NCBI GenBank assembly: GCA_018000995.1 | Contig: JAGNIU010000006.1 | Span: 62,001-126,000, forward strand | Reading direction: 5' to 3' | Length of the DNA stretch: 64,000 bases | Source: Bacteroidia bacterium | GTDB lineage: Bacteria; Bacteroidota; Bacteroidia; B-17B0; Aurantibacillaceae | Part shown: piece by piece, positions 27,045-34,578 of the stretch | Layout of the letters: each line of letters opens with the position of its first letter | Numbering within the stretch: the stretch's first letter is position 1 | Made by a program: the position numbers and the translations under genes | Notes under the pieces: generated by a model | Database searches by the model: none | Told to the model about the DNA's origin: nothing | What the model saw: only the letters and a program-made list of their open reading frames with translations

Positions 27045-28076
27045 TTAGTACTCGATTCCTTTGTCATTTGAACTTGAATTCAATCCCAGGCTTTTGCGTA
27101 TTTGATGAATGCTTCCAGGCTCAATAGGCTTTATTCTGAGTGCGCTAAACAATTCTTTACGTGTTGATATCTTGTGCTGTACGCAATATTCGAATAAAGC
27201 ATCTACTATGTGGCTTTGTGTAAAATTCGCCTGGCGAATGGCATCTGGATTTGTTTTGGCCATCTCTTGAATTAGACCTATGACTCCCAAATACACTTCT
27301 TTTCCCAATGCAGTGATTTCCTCTCTCTCTTCATCGCAAATCTCAAATGAACTGTAAGTTCCACGCTCTATGTTCTTTCTTGCCATTCCTCTCCAATTTG
27401 AAAGCTGGTTGCCTTGAAGGTCCTTCCAATTTCGTTTTTTAAACTCATTATAAAAGCCAAGACCAGCAGACGCATTTGAACCCAAGCTTTCAAAAAAAGA
27501 TATTACTTCAGCAGAACTTGGAGCCAAAAACTTATTGCTTTCCTGTTCTTTGCTCTTGCTCAATATTACTTCTGGTTCAATATTACTTTGGTCAGTATTG
27601 CTTAAATATTCAGTATTACTAATAGAACAATTCTCCAAAGACGGCTCATCCGTTAATGGTTCTACCAATACATGGTCTTCCGTACCACGGGTTTCAACAA
27701 TCGGTTGAACTTCAACTTTTAATTTAACCTTTGCTTTTTTAAGAGGGTCAGTGCTTAAATAATATTCGTATTGAAAATGGCCATTCGAATTTCTGGTTCT
27801 CTTCAATAGAATTAATTGTTTATTCTCTAATTGTCTCAACACCTTTCTTTGTTGAGGGAATTTATCCAAGGAACGGCGAAAAAGTTCTTTTTGATAAGTA
27901 ACCCACTCAGGCGGATTAGAAATAAATTCTGCCATCATGCCTTTTTCTGCCAAGGTTAATTTTTCGTTATATAAAATTTCGTTTGGCACTTGGGTAAACC
28001 CATTTTTTGATTTACGTTGTTTCTTCTTTGACGTTACTTCTTGTTGATGTTCAACGTCATTATTTTTCTGTTTCAT
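27045..28076 (-). CDS. Winged-helix protein, possible replication initiator
   Basis: 343 aa from the ATG at 28076 (a TTG seven codons upstream is an alternative). Residues about 25-110 (FTQVPNEILYNEKLTLAEKG, PQQRKVLRQLENKQLI, FQYEYYLS) form a winged-helix domain like that of plasmid and phage replication initiators or replisome organisers. The middle is low-complexity and acidic, and the C-terminal part (about 195-335) contains a small helical segment (FYNEFKKRNWKDLQGN...LSNWRGMARKNIERG) of the type found in DnaD-like or island replication proteins. A replication or maintenance role is inferred, not shown. Confidence 0.5.
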   Translation of the reverse strand: MKQKNNDVEHQQEVTSKKKQRKSKNGFTQVPNEILYNEKLTLAEKGMMAEFISNPPEWVTYQKELFRRSLDKFPQQRKVLRQLENKQLILLKRTRNSNGHFQYEYYLSTDPLKKAKVKLKVEVQPIVETRGTEDHVLVEPLTDEPSLENCSISNTEYLSNTDQSNIEPEVILSKSKEQESNKFLAPSSAEVISFFESLGSNASAGLGFYNEFKKRNWKDLQGNQLSNWRGMARKNIERGTYSSFEICDEEREEITALGKEVYLGVIGLIQEMAKTNPDAIRQANFTQSHIVDALFEYCVQHKISTRKELFSALRIKPIEPGSIHQIRKSLGLNSSSNDKGIEY

Positions 28077-28495
28077 TTTAATTTTTAGTTTTAACAATTA
28101 CACACTGCATCCTCAAGCGCTGAGATGTCCCAGCAACGTCAGGAATATTAATTCTTCAGTAATCTTCAGTTCAGAACATACGTTTCCCAGACCGAATAAT
28201 TACTGTATTCAGTTCAATCTCTATTTTTTTGATTTCGCCACTCGGAAGACCCTCCGAGGGATTAAGAACAGGACTTTTCAATTTGCGTAGCAGTCCGCCG
28301 CAATTACCGACTGCTTTGAAATAAAGGTTTCAATTTTGGGAAACTGTAACCTTAATATCTCGTTCTTCGTTTAAGGAGTAAGGCCCCAAACCTTTTCCCC
28401 CTTGCCCCTTTATACGAATAAATTTCAAAAAAGTTTCTGGGAAATAAAAAAACCGAAAAAATTCGGTTCAAGGCATTATTCAATTGAAGAAAAAT
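28077..28495. other. Non-coding gap of 419 bases; no gene found
   Basis: There is no plausible ORF or RNA structure other than the terminator at 28448-28468. It lies directly upstream of the possible replication-initiator gene, so a promoter or an origin could be here, but I see no iteron array: only short imperfect repeats of TCTTCAGT/ATCTTCAG near 28153-28170. Confidence 0.4.
28448..28468 (-). terminator. Rho-independent terminator of the 28496 gene
   Basis: On the minus strand GAACCGAATTTTTTCGGTT followed by a run of T. The stem AACCGAA/TTCGGTT sits about 28 bases after the stop codon at 28496. Confidence 0.7.
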
Positions 28496-29008
28496 TTAGA
28501 CTTCATTTAAGTAAAATTTAAATCTGGTTACATCGTTTGTAACCAACCCTACAAACTTTCCCATTGGAGTTTTATTTCCAGGGAAATATATCTCAACAGA
28601 ACAACCTAAGCTTTTATCTTCCCATATTAAATCCTCAATCGTGGGTGATGTTGAATACCCATAGATAGATTTTAATTTACACATCGTATTAAAATCATAA
28701 GTGAGGTGCTTAGTGTTTATTATAAACATCAATTCTCTTACGGTATCGTATTTAAACCCTAAGCTCAATAAATCAATAGCCGCTTTATAAGAAAGTTTAG
28801 AAAGTTTGCTTTCAATTTGCTCAAGCATTACTTCAGCTTCTTTTCTGTGCTTAGCTATTTTGTAACCAATCAGGGAATTCCTATTGTTTACCTCAATTCC
28901 GAATTGACCATCTACATTAATAAGCATAAGCCATAGCTGTTTATTTCGGCCATAATCCAGATTTAATTCTTCCAGAATATGAAATGTATCTATTTGTCTA
29001 TTCATCAT
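28496..29008 (-). CDS. Unknown island protein
   Basis: 170 aa, soluble, mixed alpha/beta. There is a helical centre (KHRKEAEVMLEQIESKLSK, about 60-80) and a C-terminal segment ending TRFKFYLNEV. I recognise no family. It starts 2 bases after the DUF932 gene ends (same strand), so it is in that operon and its transcript ends at the hairpin at 28448-28468. Confidence 0.6.
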   Translation of the reverse strand: MMNRQIDTFHILEELNLDYGRNKQLWLMLINVDGQFGIEVNNRNSLIGYKIAKHRKEAEVMLEQIESKLSKLSYKAAIDLLSLGFKYDTVRELMFIINTKHLTYDFNTMCKLKSIYGYSTSPTIEDLIWEDKSLGCSVEIYFPGNKTPMGKFVGLVTNDVTRFKFYLNEV

Positions 29009-29010
29009 TT

Positions 29011-29961
29011 CTATATAGCGAGTAATTGTTCCAGGGCATTATTTGTTATTTTGGAAACAGCTCCATCCATTAATAAATTTTCAAATTTTGTCTCAGAGTT
29101 CTTGAAGTCTTTAACGTGACTTAAATAATGTGTTACTCCATTAAAAACACCCCATGCCGTTCCACGAATTTTCTCCTGACCAATTCCAGTATAGTATGAT
29201 TCAAGAACAGCCTCCCGAATATTTTTACTCCTGGTACTGTCTTCCTTCTGAGTTTGAAACAAATTTTCTATTAGCGCTTTAACTTGAACGTCATTCATCT
29301 TCTTTAGAGCAAGTGCGTTCATTGCCTGATTCATTTGTTTGATGTATTCATTCGAGATACCCAATAATTTATGAGCCTGGCATAAATTCCTCTCAGCATT
29401 TGTTGTATGCTTTATTGCAATTTTATTAATAGCACCTTTGAGTCCTGCTCTTAACGTGTTATTGCAAACTATCCTGATTGGCGTAATAGCTGCTATTACA
29501 GAACCAGAGCCATCATGAGTATTTGTGAGGATGACATACACCTCGGTTAAGTCATCCGTTCCTGCAATGCGAATATATTCAGGCATTTTTGCAGTGATAA
29601 AAATGCGTTCGCCTTTTCCCAAAGCTCCTGCTGTTTCGAAAATCGCTTGCCCTTGCCCAACGATAGCATCAAAAAATACAAACGCATCTTTGTTTTGTAC
29701 AATTTCGTAACGATTTCCTACCACGCCTAACGTCTGGTTTGTATCTGTTCTTAAAGTCGCAAAGCTGTCAGACACCCCAATTCTTTGTCCATTGACTTCA
29801 GTTATTAATGGACTTTTAACAACTTCATAGTTTAAGCCGCCAAGCTCAATAGCTTGTTCGGCAGTAATAGCGCCCTTCACAATTTGTCCAAGGCCGTGCC
29901 ATGCAGGTTTTGTGCTTACAAAGCTTACTTTATTTCGAGTTGTATTTAACTTATGGGCCAT
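29011..29961 (-). CDS. DUF932 phage/plasmid-like protein
   Basis: 316 aa. The start (NKVSFVSTKPAWHGLG...) and the middle (RTDTNQTLGVVGNRYEIVQN, PIRIVCNNTLRAGL) match the DUF932/TIGR03299 family, which is frequent on plasmids, phages and ICEs and has no proven function. It is about the family's normal length. A GACCTATAA motif lies 14 bases upstream of the ATG. Confidence 0.85.
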   Translation of the reverse strand: MAHKLNTTRNKVSFVSTKPAWHGLGQIVKGAITAEQAIELGGLNYEVVKSPLITEVNGQRIGVSDSFATLRTDTNQTLGVVGNRYEIVQNKDAFVFFDAIVGQGQAIFETAGALGKGERIFITAKMPEYIRIAGTDDLTEVYVILTNTHDGSGSVIAAITPIRIVCNNTLRAGLKGAINKIAIKHTTNAERNLCQAHKLLGISNEYIKQMNQAMNALALKKMNDVQVKALIENLFQTQKEDSTRSKNIREAVLESYYTGIGQEKIRGTAWGVFNGVTHYLSHVKDFKNSETKFENLLMDGAVSKITNNALEQLLAI

Positions 29962-29975
29962 CGTTTAGTTTTTTG

Positions 29976-29984
29976 TTATAGGTC
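29976..29984 (-). promoter_or_regulatory. GACCTATAA leader motif
   Basis: GACCTATAA on the minus strand, followed by CAAAAAACTAAA and then the ATG of the DUF932 gene. The leader shares about 20 bases with that of the next gene (30317). Confidence 0.5.
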
Positions 29985-30005
29985 TGATGAAATGAAATAA
30001 AGAAT

Positions 30006-30317
30006 TTAAAGACGCATTTTCTTGGCCATTCCAGTTTCAATTCGGACGTACATGTTTTGACCTCCGAAATAGTCCTCGTCATTTTTAGCGGTTCTGTAAA
30101 GCAGGTCTGTATTATCGTTGTGCCATGAGAAATAATAGAATTTTGTTCCTATTGTGAAAAAACCGCTTAAGTAAAAGTGTCCAACGTTGAATTTAGAAAG
30201 TACGCCACCCACTTGAGCTATTTCCTTTTTAAATTCCTCTTTGAAGATTCTGGCAAAGGTTCTGAATTCATTTGTATTATAACTTTCTTGTTCAAATGAG
30301 AATGTGGTAATATTCAT
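30006..30317 (-). CDS. Unknown island protein
   Basis: 103 aa, soluble, with segments FGHFYLSGFF-like strands in the centre (about 45-75; VGHFYLSGFFTIGTKFYYFS). It looks like a small beta-rich protein with no recognised motif. It has its own GACCTATAA leader and probably its own transcript start. Confidence 0.55.
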   Translation of the reverse strand: MNITTFSFEQESYNTNEFRTFARIFKEEFKKEIAQVGGVLSKFNVGHFYLSGFFTIGTKFYYFSWHNDNTDLLYRTAKNDEDYFGGQNMYVRIETGMAKKMRL

Positions 30318-30329
30318 TTTAGTTTTTTC

Positions 30330-30338
30330 TTATAGGTC
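30330..30338 (-). promoter_or_regulatory. GACCTATAA leader motif
   Basis: GACCTATAA on the minus strand, then GAAAAAACTAAA and the ATG at 30317. Nearly the same leader precedes DUF932. Confidence 0.5.
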
Positions 30339-30362
30339 AGCTAAATAAAGAAAAAGAAAAGT

Positions 30363-30629
30363 CTATGATTCAAATTCGGTAATGTGCAAATTGAATGTGC
30401 AGATGCGATAAAGACCCGAAACAAAACAATACAGAAGAAGTATTTCAACTGGTATTGAAATAAGTGTCATTATGAAGGTCGCAAGCTCTGCGGGAATAAA
30501 ACCCAAAGTTTCTACGCACTGCTTCTTGATTGTATCAATTCCATCCGTTCCGCCAACAAAATAATCAGTGAGCTGAAAAACCGAGAAGAGCGCAATGCCT
30601 TTAAATAGTTTTTTGTGTTGTGGTTTCAT
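30363..30629 (-). CDS. Small membrane protein
   Basis: 88 aa from the ATG at 30629, 4 bases after the stop of the lipoprotein-like gene (a TTG at 30641 is an alternative). It has a hydrophobic segment near 9-25 and a stronger one near 45-75 (FIMTLISIPVEILLLYCFVSGL), so probably two transmembrane helices. Function unknown; it is translated in an operon with the two upstream genes. Confidence 0.5.
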   Translation of the reverse strand: MKPQHKKLFKGIALFSVFQLTDYFVGGTDGIDTIKKQCVETLGFIPAELATFIMTLISIPVEILLLYCFVSGLYRICTFNLHITEFES

Positions 30630-30633
30630 TGGG

Positions 30634-31299
30634 CTAATCAAATGGCGTTCGCTCCAGTTTATTCAAAACAAGCTTCACAGTATCGTTTTCAATTAGGCAA
30701 CGAATTACAATCTTTCTCCGAGTTGCATGGATGTGAGCTTTGCTATAAGTAAGTAGAATGGTATCGCCCACCATAACCATGTTTGATAAATGGCCAAGCA
30801 CATAATCAAATTTGAACTTTTGTTTGTAGTAATTCTTTAATTCCGCTCTTCCGAATTGGTTTATTGTTTTACTTGATGTAAAGAAGAGCATCTGTTCAAA
30901 TTGGTTGTTACGATAAAGTGATTGAAAGAACTCTCCGAAAGAGGAACCGTAAATGAGTGCAGGATTTGAATACGGGGATTCCGATTTTCTTTCGGTTTGT
31001 TTAATAACAGGAACTTGCGTTTGCTTATTTGCTCTGCGCTCACATCCCAGTAGAAAAATAAGTGTGAGCAAAATGATGATTGCTTTCTTCATTGATTTAC
31101 TTTTAGTTAATCTTTTTCTTGGTGATGTTTCGTCTGGATTAAATTCTCGTTGCGGAAGTTCTGTCGGTAACATTAAGTTTCCGTTCTCATCATATTGCCA
31201 CTCATATTCTTTTATTTCACGCAAGGGAATGTCAACCCAAATTGGTGAATTTGGTTTTAGTTCTGAGGGTGGAGGAATATTTGGATTTCCAGGAATCAC
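30634..31299 (-). CDS. Lipoprotein-like island protein with N-terminal extension
   Basis: Open for 221 aa from a GTG that overlaps the preceding stop as GTGA. An internal ATG at 31092 (codon 70) begins a classical lipoprotein signal, KKAIIILLTLIFLLGC. Either the gene really starts at 31092, leaving a 200-base leader, or the first 69 residues (Pro-rich, IPPPSELKPNSPIWVDIPL) are a cytoplasmic extension. The mature part (about 90-221) is a small domain with a helical FFQSLYRNNQFEQMLFF segment and late beta strands, reminiscent of DUF4878/NTF2-like lipoproteins, but I cannot assign it. Confidence 0.5.
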   Translation of the reverse strand: MIPGNPNIPPPSELKPNSPIWVDIPLREIKEYEWQYDENGNLMLPTELPQREFNPDETSPRKRLTKSKSMKKAIIILLTLIFLLGCERRANKQTQVPVIKQTERKSESPYSNPALIYGSSFGEFFQSLYRNNQFEQMLFFTSSKTINQFGRAELKNYYKQKFKFDYVLGHLSNMVMVGDTILLTYSKAHIHATRRKIVIRCLIENDTVKLVLNKLERTPFD

Positions 31300-31541
31300 T
31301 TCATGTCTGTTTGCATCACAATCCTTCCTTCAAGGTCTTGCGTTATAATTTCACGGGCGAGTTTCCTTTTATTACACACAGCTACAACAGTTTCAGAGCT
31401 TCCCTTTTCATTCACCGCCTTCACTGCATATTTTCCTGGCTCAAAGTCCTTACAAATAAAAAAAAGCTTGTGGTCTTTACTAAGGTACTGGAGCAGGTAA
31501 TTTAAAATCCTCACGCCCTTTCTGGGCTTAATTTGTTTCAT
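31296..31541 (-). CDS. Unknown small island protein
   Basis: 81 aa, basic N-terminus, mixed alpha/beta (NYLLQYLSKDHKLFFICKDF; GKYAVKAVNEKG). First gene of the operon 31541-30363; its last bases overlap the next start (GTGA). No family recognised. Confidence 0.5.
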   Translation of the reverse strand: MKQIKPRKGVRILNYLLQYLSKDHKLFFICKDFEPGKYAVKAVNEKGSSETVVAVCNKRKLAREIITQDLEGRIVMQTDMK

Positions 31542-31593
31542 ACTTTATTGGTATAGGGTTAAAAGCCAAAAAAAATAATCTTGCTTCAAATCC

Positions 31594-31602
31594 TTATAGG
31601 TC
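31594..31602 (-). promoter_or_regulatory. GACCTATAA leader motif (divergent pair, left)
   Basis: GACCTATAA on the minus strand, 52 bases upstream of the 31541 start. It faces a plus-strand copy at 31653; the 50 bases between are an A/T-rich near-palindrome (AGAAAAAAAAGAAA ... TTTCTTTTTTT). Confidence 0.45.
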
Positions 31603-31652
31603 AGAAAAAAGAAAAAAAAGAAAAACCTTCACTTTCTTTTTTTAGAATCCTC

Positions 31653-31661
31653 GACCTATAA
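31653..31661 (+). promoter_or_regulatory. GACCTATAA leader motif (divergent pair, right)
   Basis: GACCTATAA on the plus strand, 15 bases before the ATG at 31677. With the 31594 copy it forms a symmetric divergent control region. Confidence 0.5.
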
Positions 31662-31676
31662 GTAATAAATAACCTT

Positions 31677-32012
31677 ATGAGACGGAAAGCGATTATTGTT
31701 TTTTATAAGCCAGGAACAGTAGATTGTTACACAGGTATTGTAACAAAGACTGGAGATGTATTTGGATTCAATCATCAACCGTTCCACCCCCAGGGCTTTG
31801 GTCAATTTTGTGGTAATGTTACTGACCGAATGAATACCACCTTTGGTTACGGTTGGCGAAATCAGTTTGATGAAAAGATAGTTCTACGAGCGGAGCTTGC
31901 CCATTATTTAAACGAGGCGAAGTCAAATCCTGAATGGCTTGGAAAAGAAATTACGCTAACTGAATTATCAGAGCAAGCGCAGAAATATTTGAATCAGCTA
32001 TTAAATGATTAG
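31677..32012 (+). CDS. Unknown island protein
   Basis: 111 aa, soluble. A beta-rich first half (KAIIVFYKPGTVDCYTGIV, GDVFGFNHQPFHPQGFGQFCG) is followed by a helical tail (RAELAHYLNEAKSNPEW ... AQKYLNQLLND). No motif that I recognise. It is divergent from the 31541 operon and has a GACCTATAA leader. Confidence 0.55.
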   Translation: MRRKAIIVFYKPGTVDCYTGIVTKTGDVFGFNHQPFHPQGFGQFCGNVTDRMNTTFGYGWRNQFDEKIVLRAELAHYLNEAKSNPEWLGKEITLTELSEQAQKYLNQLLND

Positions 32013-32090
32013 TTTTTTTATTATCAATTAACGGATTTATAATTCTATAAGTACAAAAGTGCAACTTTTTGATATGAATTCGACACTTGT

Positions 32091-32426
32091 TTAATCGAAC
32101 CCAAGCGTTTTTATAACGTAAGCCATTACAACTGCATCAAGAAAAAACTGTTGCTTAACATTATTTTGTTTGGCAAAAACCTTGTAAACATTTGCCATGT
32201 ACTTTCCTCGCATCTGTGCAAAGTTGAAATAAACAAGGATGCCGTTCTCGAAATAAAAAGAATCCGTGCAGCCATTGTTTTCATAGTCCAACTCAACCAG
32301 AGTGATTAGCTGCTGGGTTCCGTCAGGTAAAAATCTTTTTCCGAATTCACTCACTGTTCCTATGACTGGTATTTGACGGTTTCTTAATACGGCCATGCTT
32401 TCTGTTTTAGCGTATATCTTTTCCAT
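32091..32426 (-). CDS. Unknown island protein, paralogue of 32957-33274
   Basis: 111 aa from the ATG at 32426, one base after the stop of the preceding gene; an upstream ATG at 32459 would overlap that gene. It aligns with the 105-aa product of 32957-33274 over nearly its whole length: IPVIGTV/IQVIGSM, TDSFYFENGILVYF/KDSFFFENQELVYM, and a final VIKTLGF/VFKSLGF. It is a small alpha/beta protein of unknown function, duplicated in the island. Confidence 0.55.
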   Translation of the reverse strand: MEKIYAKTESMAVLRNRQIPVIGTVSEFGKRFLPDGTQQLITLVELDYENNGCTDSFYFENGILVYFNFAQMRGKYMANVYKVFAKQNNVKQQFFLDAVVMAYVIKTLGFD

Positions 32427-32427
32427 G

Positions 32428-32682
32428 TTACAAGGGGTTTGCTTTATTTTTTTGGTCAATATGATTCCAAAAACCGTAGCAAAATTTTACCTCGTAAAAG
32501 AGACGGTTTTTATATTTGAAAGTTGGAACATTATTGAGCGATTTAATTATTCGAAATAAATTGGTGCTTTTTTGACCAGTTAATTCAACAAAACTGCTCC
32601 AGTCAAGGTAGAACTCTCCCTGGTAATAAAGCTGCGGGAAGGAACATTCTATTCTTCCATATTGGTTTGCGTTCATTGTCAT
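32428..32682 (-). CDS. Small protein, possibly HTH-like
   Basis: 84 aa from the ATG at 32682; the frame continues open upstream to 32874 but that part is compositionally odd (PFRPIFILYSRN, IPRPSLFLNQRFF). Residues about 25-70 (LDWSSFVELTGQKSTNLFRI, then FKYKNRLFYEV) resemble the helix-helix-wing layout of the 26652 protein, so a DNA-binding role is possible but weakly supported. It is translationally tight with the next gene. Confidence 0.45.
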   Translation of the reverse strand: MTMNANQYGRIECSFPQLYYQGEFYLDWSSFVELTGQKSTNLFRIIKSLNNVPTFKYKNRLFYEVKFCYGFWNHIDQKNKANPL

Positions 32683-32956
32683 ATTGGATATAAATAGTGA
32701 ATAATATGGTTTATTCCTTCGTAAATTTTGAAAAAATCGTTGGTTGAGAAAAAGTGATGGCCTTGGTATGGTAAAGGCAAGGGGCCCTGAAACACCAATG
32801 GAAAGGAACATATCATTCCTGGAATAGAGAATAAAAATTGGTCTGAAATTTGGGAGACGACCTGGACAAACCATTTATTTAAGTGGTTTTAGGGGCTTAA
32901 TTTTGAAGCGAAACCTGCCTAATTAAATACCTTAAATAGGGCCGCTAAATTAGGGC

Positions 32957-33274
32957 CTAAAATCCCAGACTTTTGAATACATAAGATTCTTTAACTTTTT
33001 CAATAAATTCCAATGGCTTGAGTCTTTCCTGAGTGCACTTTGAGTATACAGCAGTTAGATATTCTGGAGCTTCCATGCTTACACTCATATAAACAAGCTC
33101 CTGGTTCTCGAAGAAAAAGCTGTCCTTGTATTGAGTGCCGAAATCAAAAACAATTTCGGTTTGGACTATAGAACCATTCTCTGCAAAGCGTTTTTTATCT
33201 TTCATGGAACCAATAACCTGAATTTTGCCATCAACAAGTACAGCATGATTATCACATATTGCTTTTATCAACAT
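32957..33274 (-). CDS. Unknown island protein, paralogue of 32091-32426
   Basis: 105 aa; shares the VIG...F-ENG...DSFFFENQELVY...FKSLGF framework with its neighbour's product. It is preceded by GACCTATAT 6 bases before the ATG. No known family. Confidence 0.55.
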   Translation of the reverse strand: MLIKAICDNHAVLVDGKIQVIGSMKDKKRFAENGSIVQTEIVFDFGTQYKDSFFFENQELVYMSVSMEAPEYLTAVYSKCTQERLKPLEFIEKVKESYVFKSLGF

Positions 33275-33280
33275 GTAAAT

Positions 33281-33289
33281 ATATAGGTC
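33281..33289 (-). promoter_or_regulatory. GACCTATAT leader motif
   Basis: GACCTATAT on the minus strand, 6 bases upstream of the ATG at 33274. It differs from the other copies in the last base. Confidence 0.4.
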
Positions 33290-33298
33290 TGAATTATT

Positions 33299-34204
33299 TT
33301 ATTTAAAAGATTTTGCACCAGAATTTATCTGGTTAATATCTGCGATTAAATCCATAAAGTACGTTTGCTCTTCTTTTGGTACATCGAAGGAGTAAGTCTT
33401 GCCCTTTGTGTCGTTTACGATAGCAATTGACACAATAGGCGATTTTGATAGAATGCTTTTTTGTTCCTCAGAAAAAGTGTTTTCAATTTTCGCATCACAA
33501 TTCATCGGTCCTGGTTGTTCTATAGTAACCTGCTTACTATCCTGTAGGTTGAAAACTAACTTGTTGAATGAGCAGTTGTAGTTGCGGAATTCTTTATACG
33601 CTGCCTCGTCATTTGGTGAAAATAACGCACCGTAAAATTTGTCCAGGTCAATCTTAAAGTAACGTTTTCCCTGTAAAAACTTATTTTCGACCTCCTTTAT
33701 CATTACACGAATACTAATGGCAAAATTTCGATTATCTTTTAAGTAAAGCATTTTTGTTGGCTCGTAATAAAAATACGCTGGTTTGTCCGCATACGAAATA
33801 TTATATGTTTGGTTTTTAACGGAAACCGTTTTCTGGACTTGGTTAGTGGTTGCAACTGAACTTTGACTTACTTCAGTGAACAACTCCAGCTTATTTACAA
33901 TATACTCCTGACTTTTTAAGGTGCAAGTAACTGTAAATTGCTTGCCCTTGAATTGTGGTGCGAGTTCGACATAGTTTTCTTTCACTATAAAGAATGCTTT
34001 GCTGGCATTGTCTAACTTCAATGTCTTTCCATCAGCTTCAAAAACTAATCTTAAGCTCTCCCCATCTTGATTGGTTTTTGTCTTAAAAATTATGTCGCAA
34101 TAATCAACGCAAATTATTTGGTCAATGTGGCCAGTAAATGTTTTTATTTGAGCACTTGCATTTAAGACCACCGTAAATAGCAGAAAGCAGATGATTTTTT
34201 TCAT
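33299..34204 (-). CDS. Secreted/periplasmic island protein of unknown function
   Basis: 301 aa from the ATG at 34204, chosen because it begins a good signal peptide (KKIICFLLFTVVLNASA before QI); an ATG eight codons upstream would spoil it. The mature protein is beta-rich with paired Cys (ICVDYCDIIF near 31-40) and a C-terminal FDVPKEEQTYFMDLIADI segment. No family is recognised. It is the only clearly Sec-exported non-lipoprotein in the island. Confidence 0.6.
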   Translation of the reverse strand: MKKIICFLLFTVVLNASAQIKTFTGHIDQIICVDYCDIIFKTKTNQDGESLRLVFEADGKTLKLDNASKAFFIVKENYVELAPQFKGKQFTVTCTLKSQEYIVNKLELFTEVSQSSVATTNQVQKTVSVKNQTYNISYADKPAYFYYEPTKMLYLKDNRNFAISIRVMIKEVENKFLQGKRYFKIDLDKFYGALFSPNDEAAYKEFRNYNCSFNKLVFNLQDSKQVTIEQPGPMNCDAKIENTFSEEQKSILSKSPIVSIAIVNDTKGKTYSFDVPKEEQTYFMDLIADINQINSGAKSFK

Positions 34205-34242
34205 TTGAAATGTGTTTTTGATACTCAAATATAGAAAAAATT

Positions 34243-34268
34243 CTAATATATAGTGTACTAAATATTAG
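34243..34268. promoter_or_regulatory. Palindromic operator candidate before XRE gene
   Basis: CTAATAT-N12-ATATTAG inverted repeat, enclosing a second palindrome TAGT-GT-ACTA at 34251-34260. It lies 38 bases upstream of the XRE gene at 34306 and between two divergent genes, so it is a likely binding site for that regulator. Confidence 0.55.
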
Positions 34269-34305
34269 AGTACCATTAAAGGGGGAGTTTCAGGAAGTTT
34301 ATCCA

Positions 34306-34569
34306 ATGGAAAAGAAGGAAAAAACTCCCGAACTTCTGGACATAGCCGCCAGGTTAAAGGAACTGAGAAAAGATAAGGGCTTCAAGAATTACGAGCACAT
34401 TGCTTTTGAGTTAGGAATGTCACGGAGCGCATATTGGAGACTGGAATCTGGCGAGAACTTCAGCATGAAGACTCTCGTTAAGGTTTGTAAGCTTCTTGGT
34501 GTAACTATGGAGGAGTTTTTTCAAGGAGTGTCCGTACCCAAAGCTCAGAAGAAGAAAAAGAAATCTTAA
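34306..34569 (+). CDS. XRE-family transcriptional regulator
   Basis: 87 aa; HTH_3 domain at about 10-72 (AARLKELRKDKGF, HIAFELGMSRSAYWRLESGENFSMKTLVK, LLGVTMEEFF) and a short Lys-rich tail. It probably represses the divergent promoter at 34243-34268. It is followed after 9 bases by the PD-(D/E)xK-like gene, suggesting a two-gene operon in which the regulator controls a nuclease. Confidence 0.85.
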   Translation: MEKKEKTPELLDIAARLKELRKDKGFKNYEHIAFELGMSRSAYWRLESGENFSMKTLVKVCKLLGVTMEEFFQGVSVPKAQKKKKKS

Positions 34570-34578
34570 CTTCGTTCA

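Noticed and set aside
28077-28495. An origin of replication next to the possible initiator gene
   Set aside because: No iterons, DnaA-box cluster or strong A/T-rich unwinding region could be identified by eye.
32683-32874. N-terminal extension of the 32428 gene to 32874
   Set aside because: The added 64 residues are compositionally unlike the rest and include several internal ATG codons; the ATG at 32682 gives a better protein.
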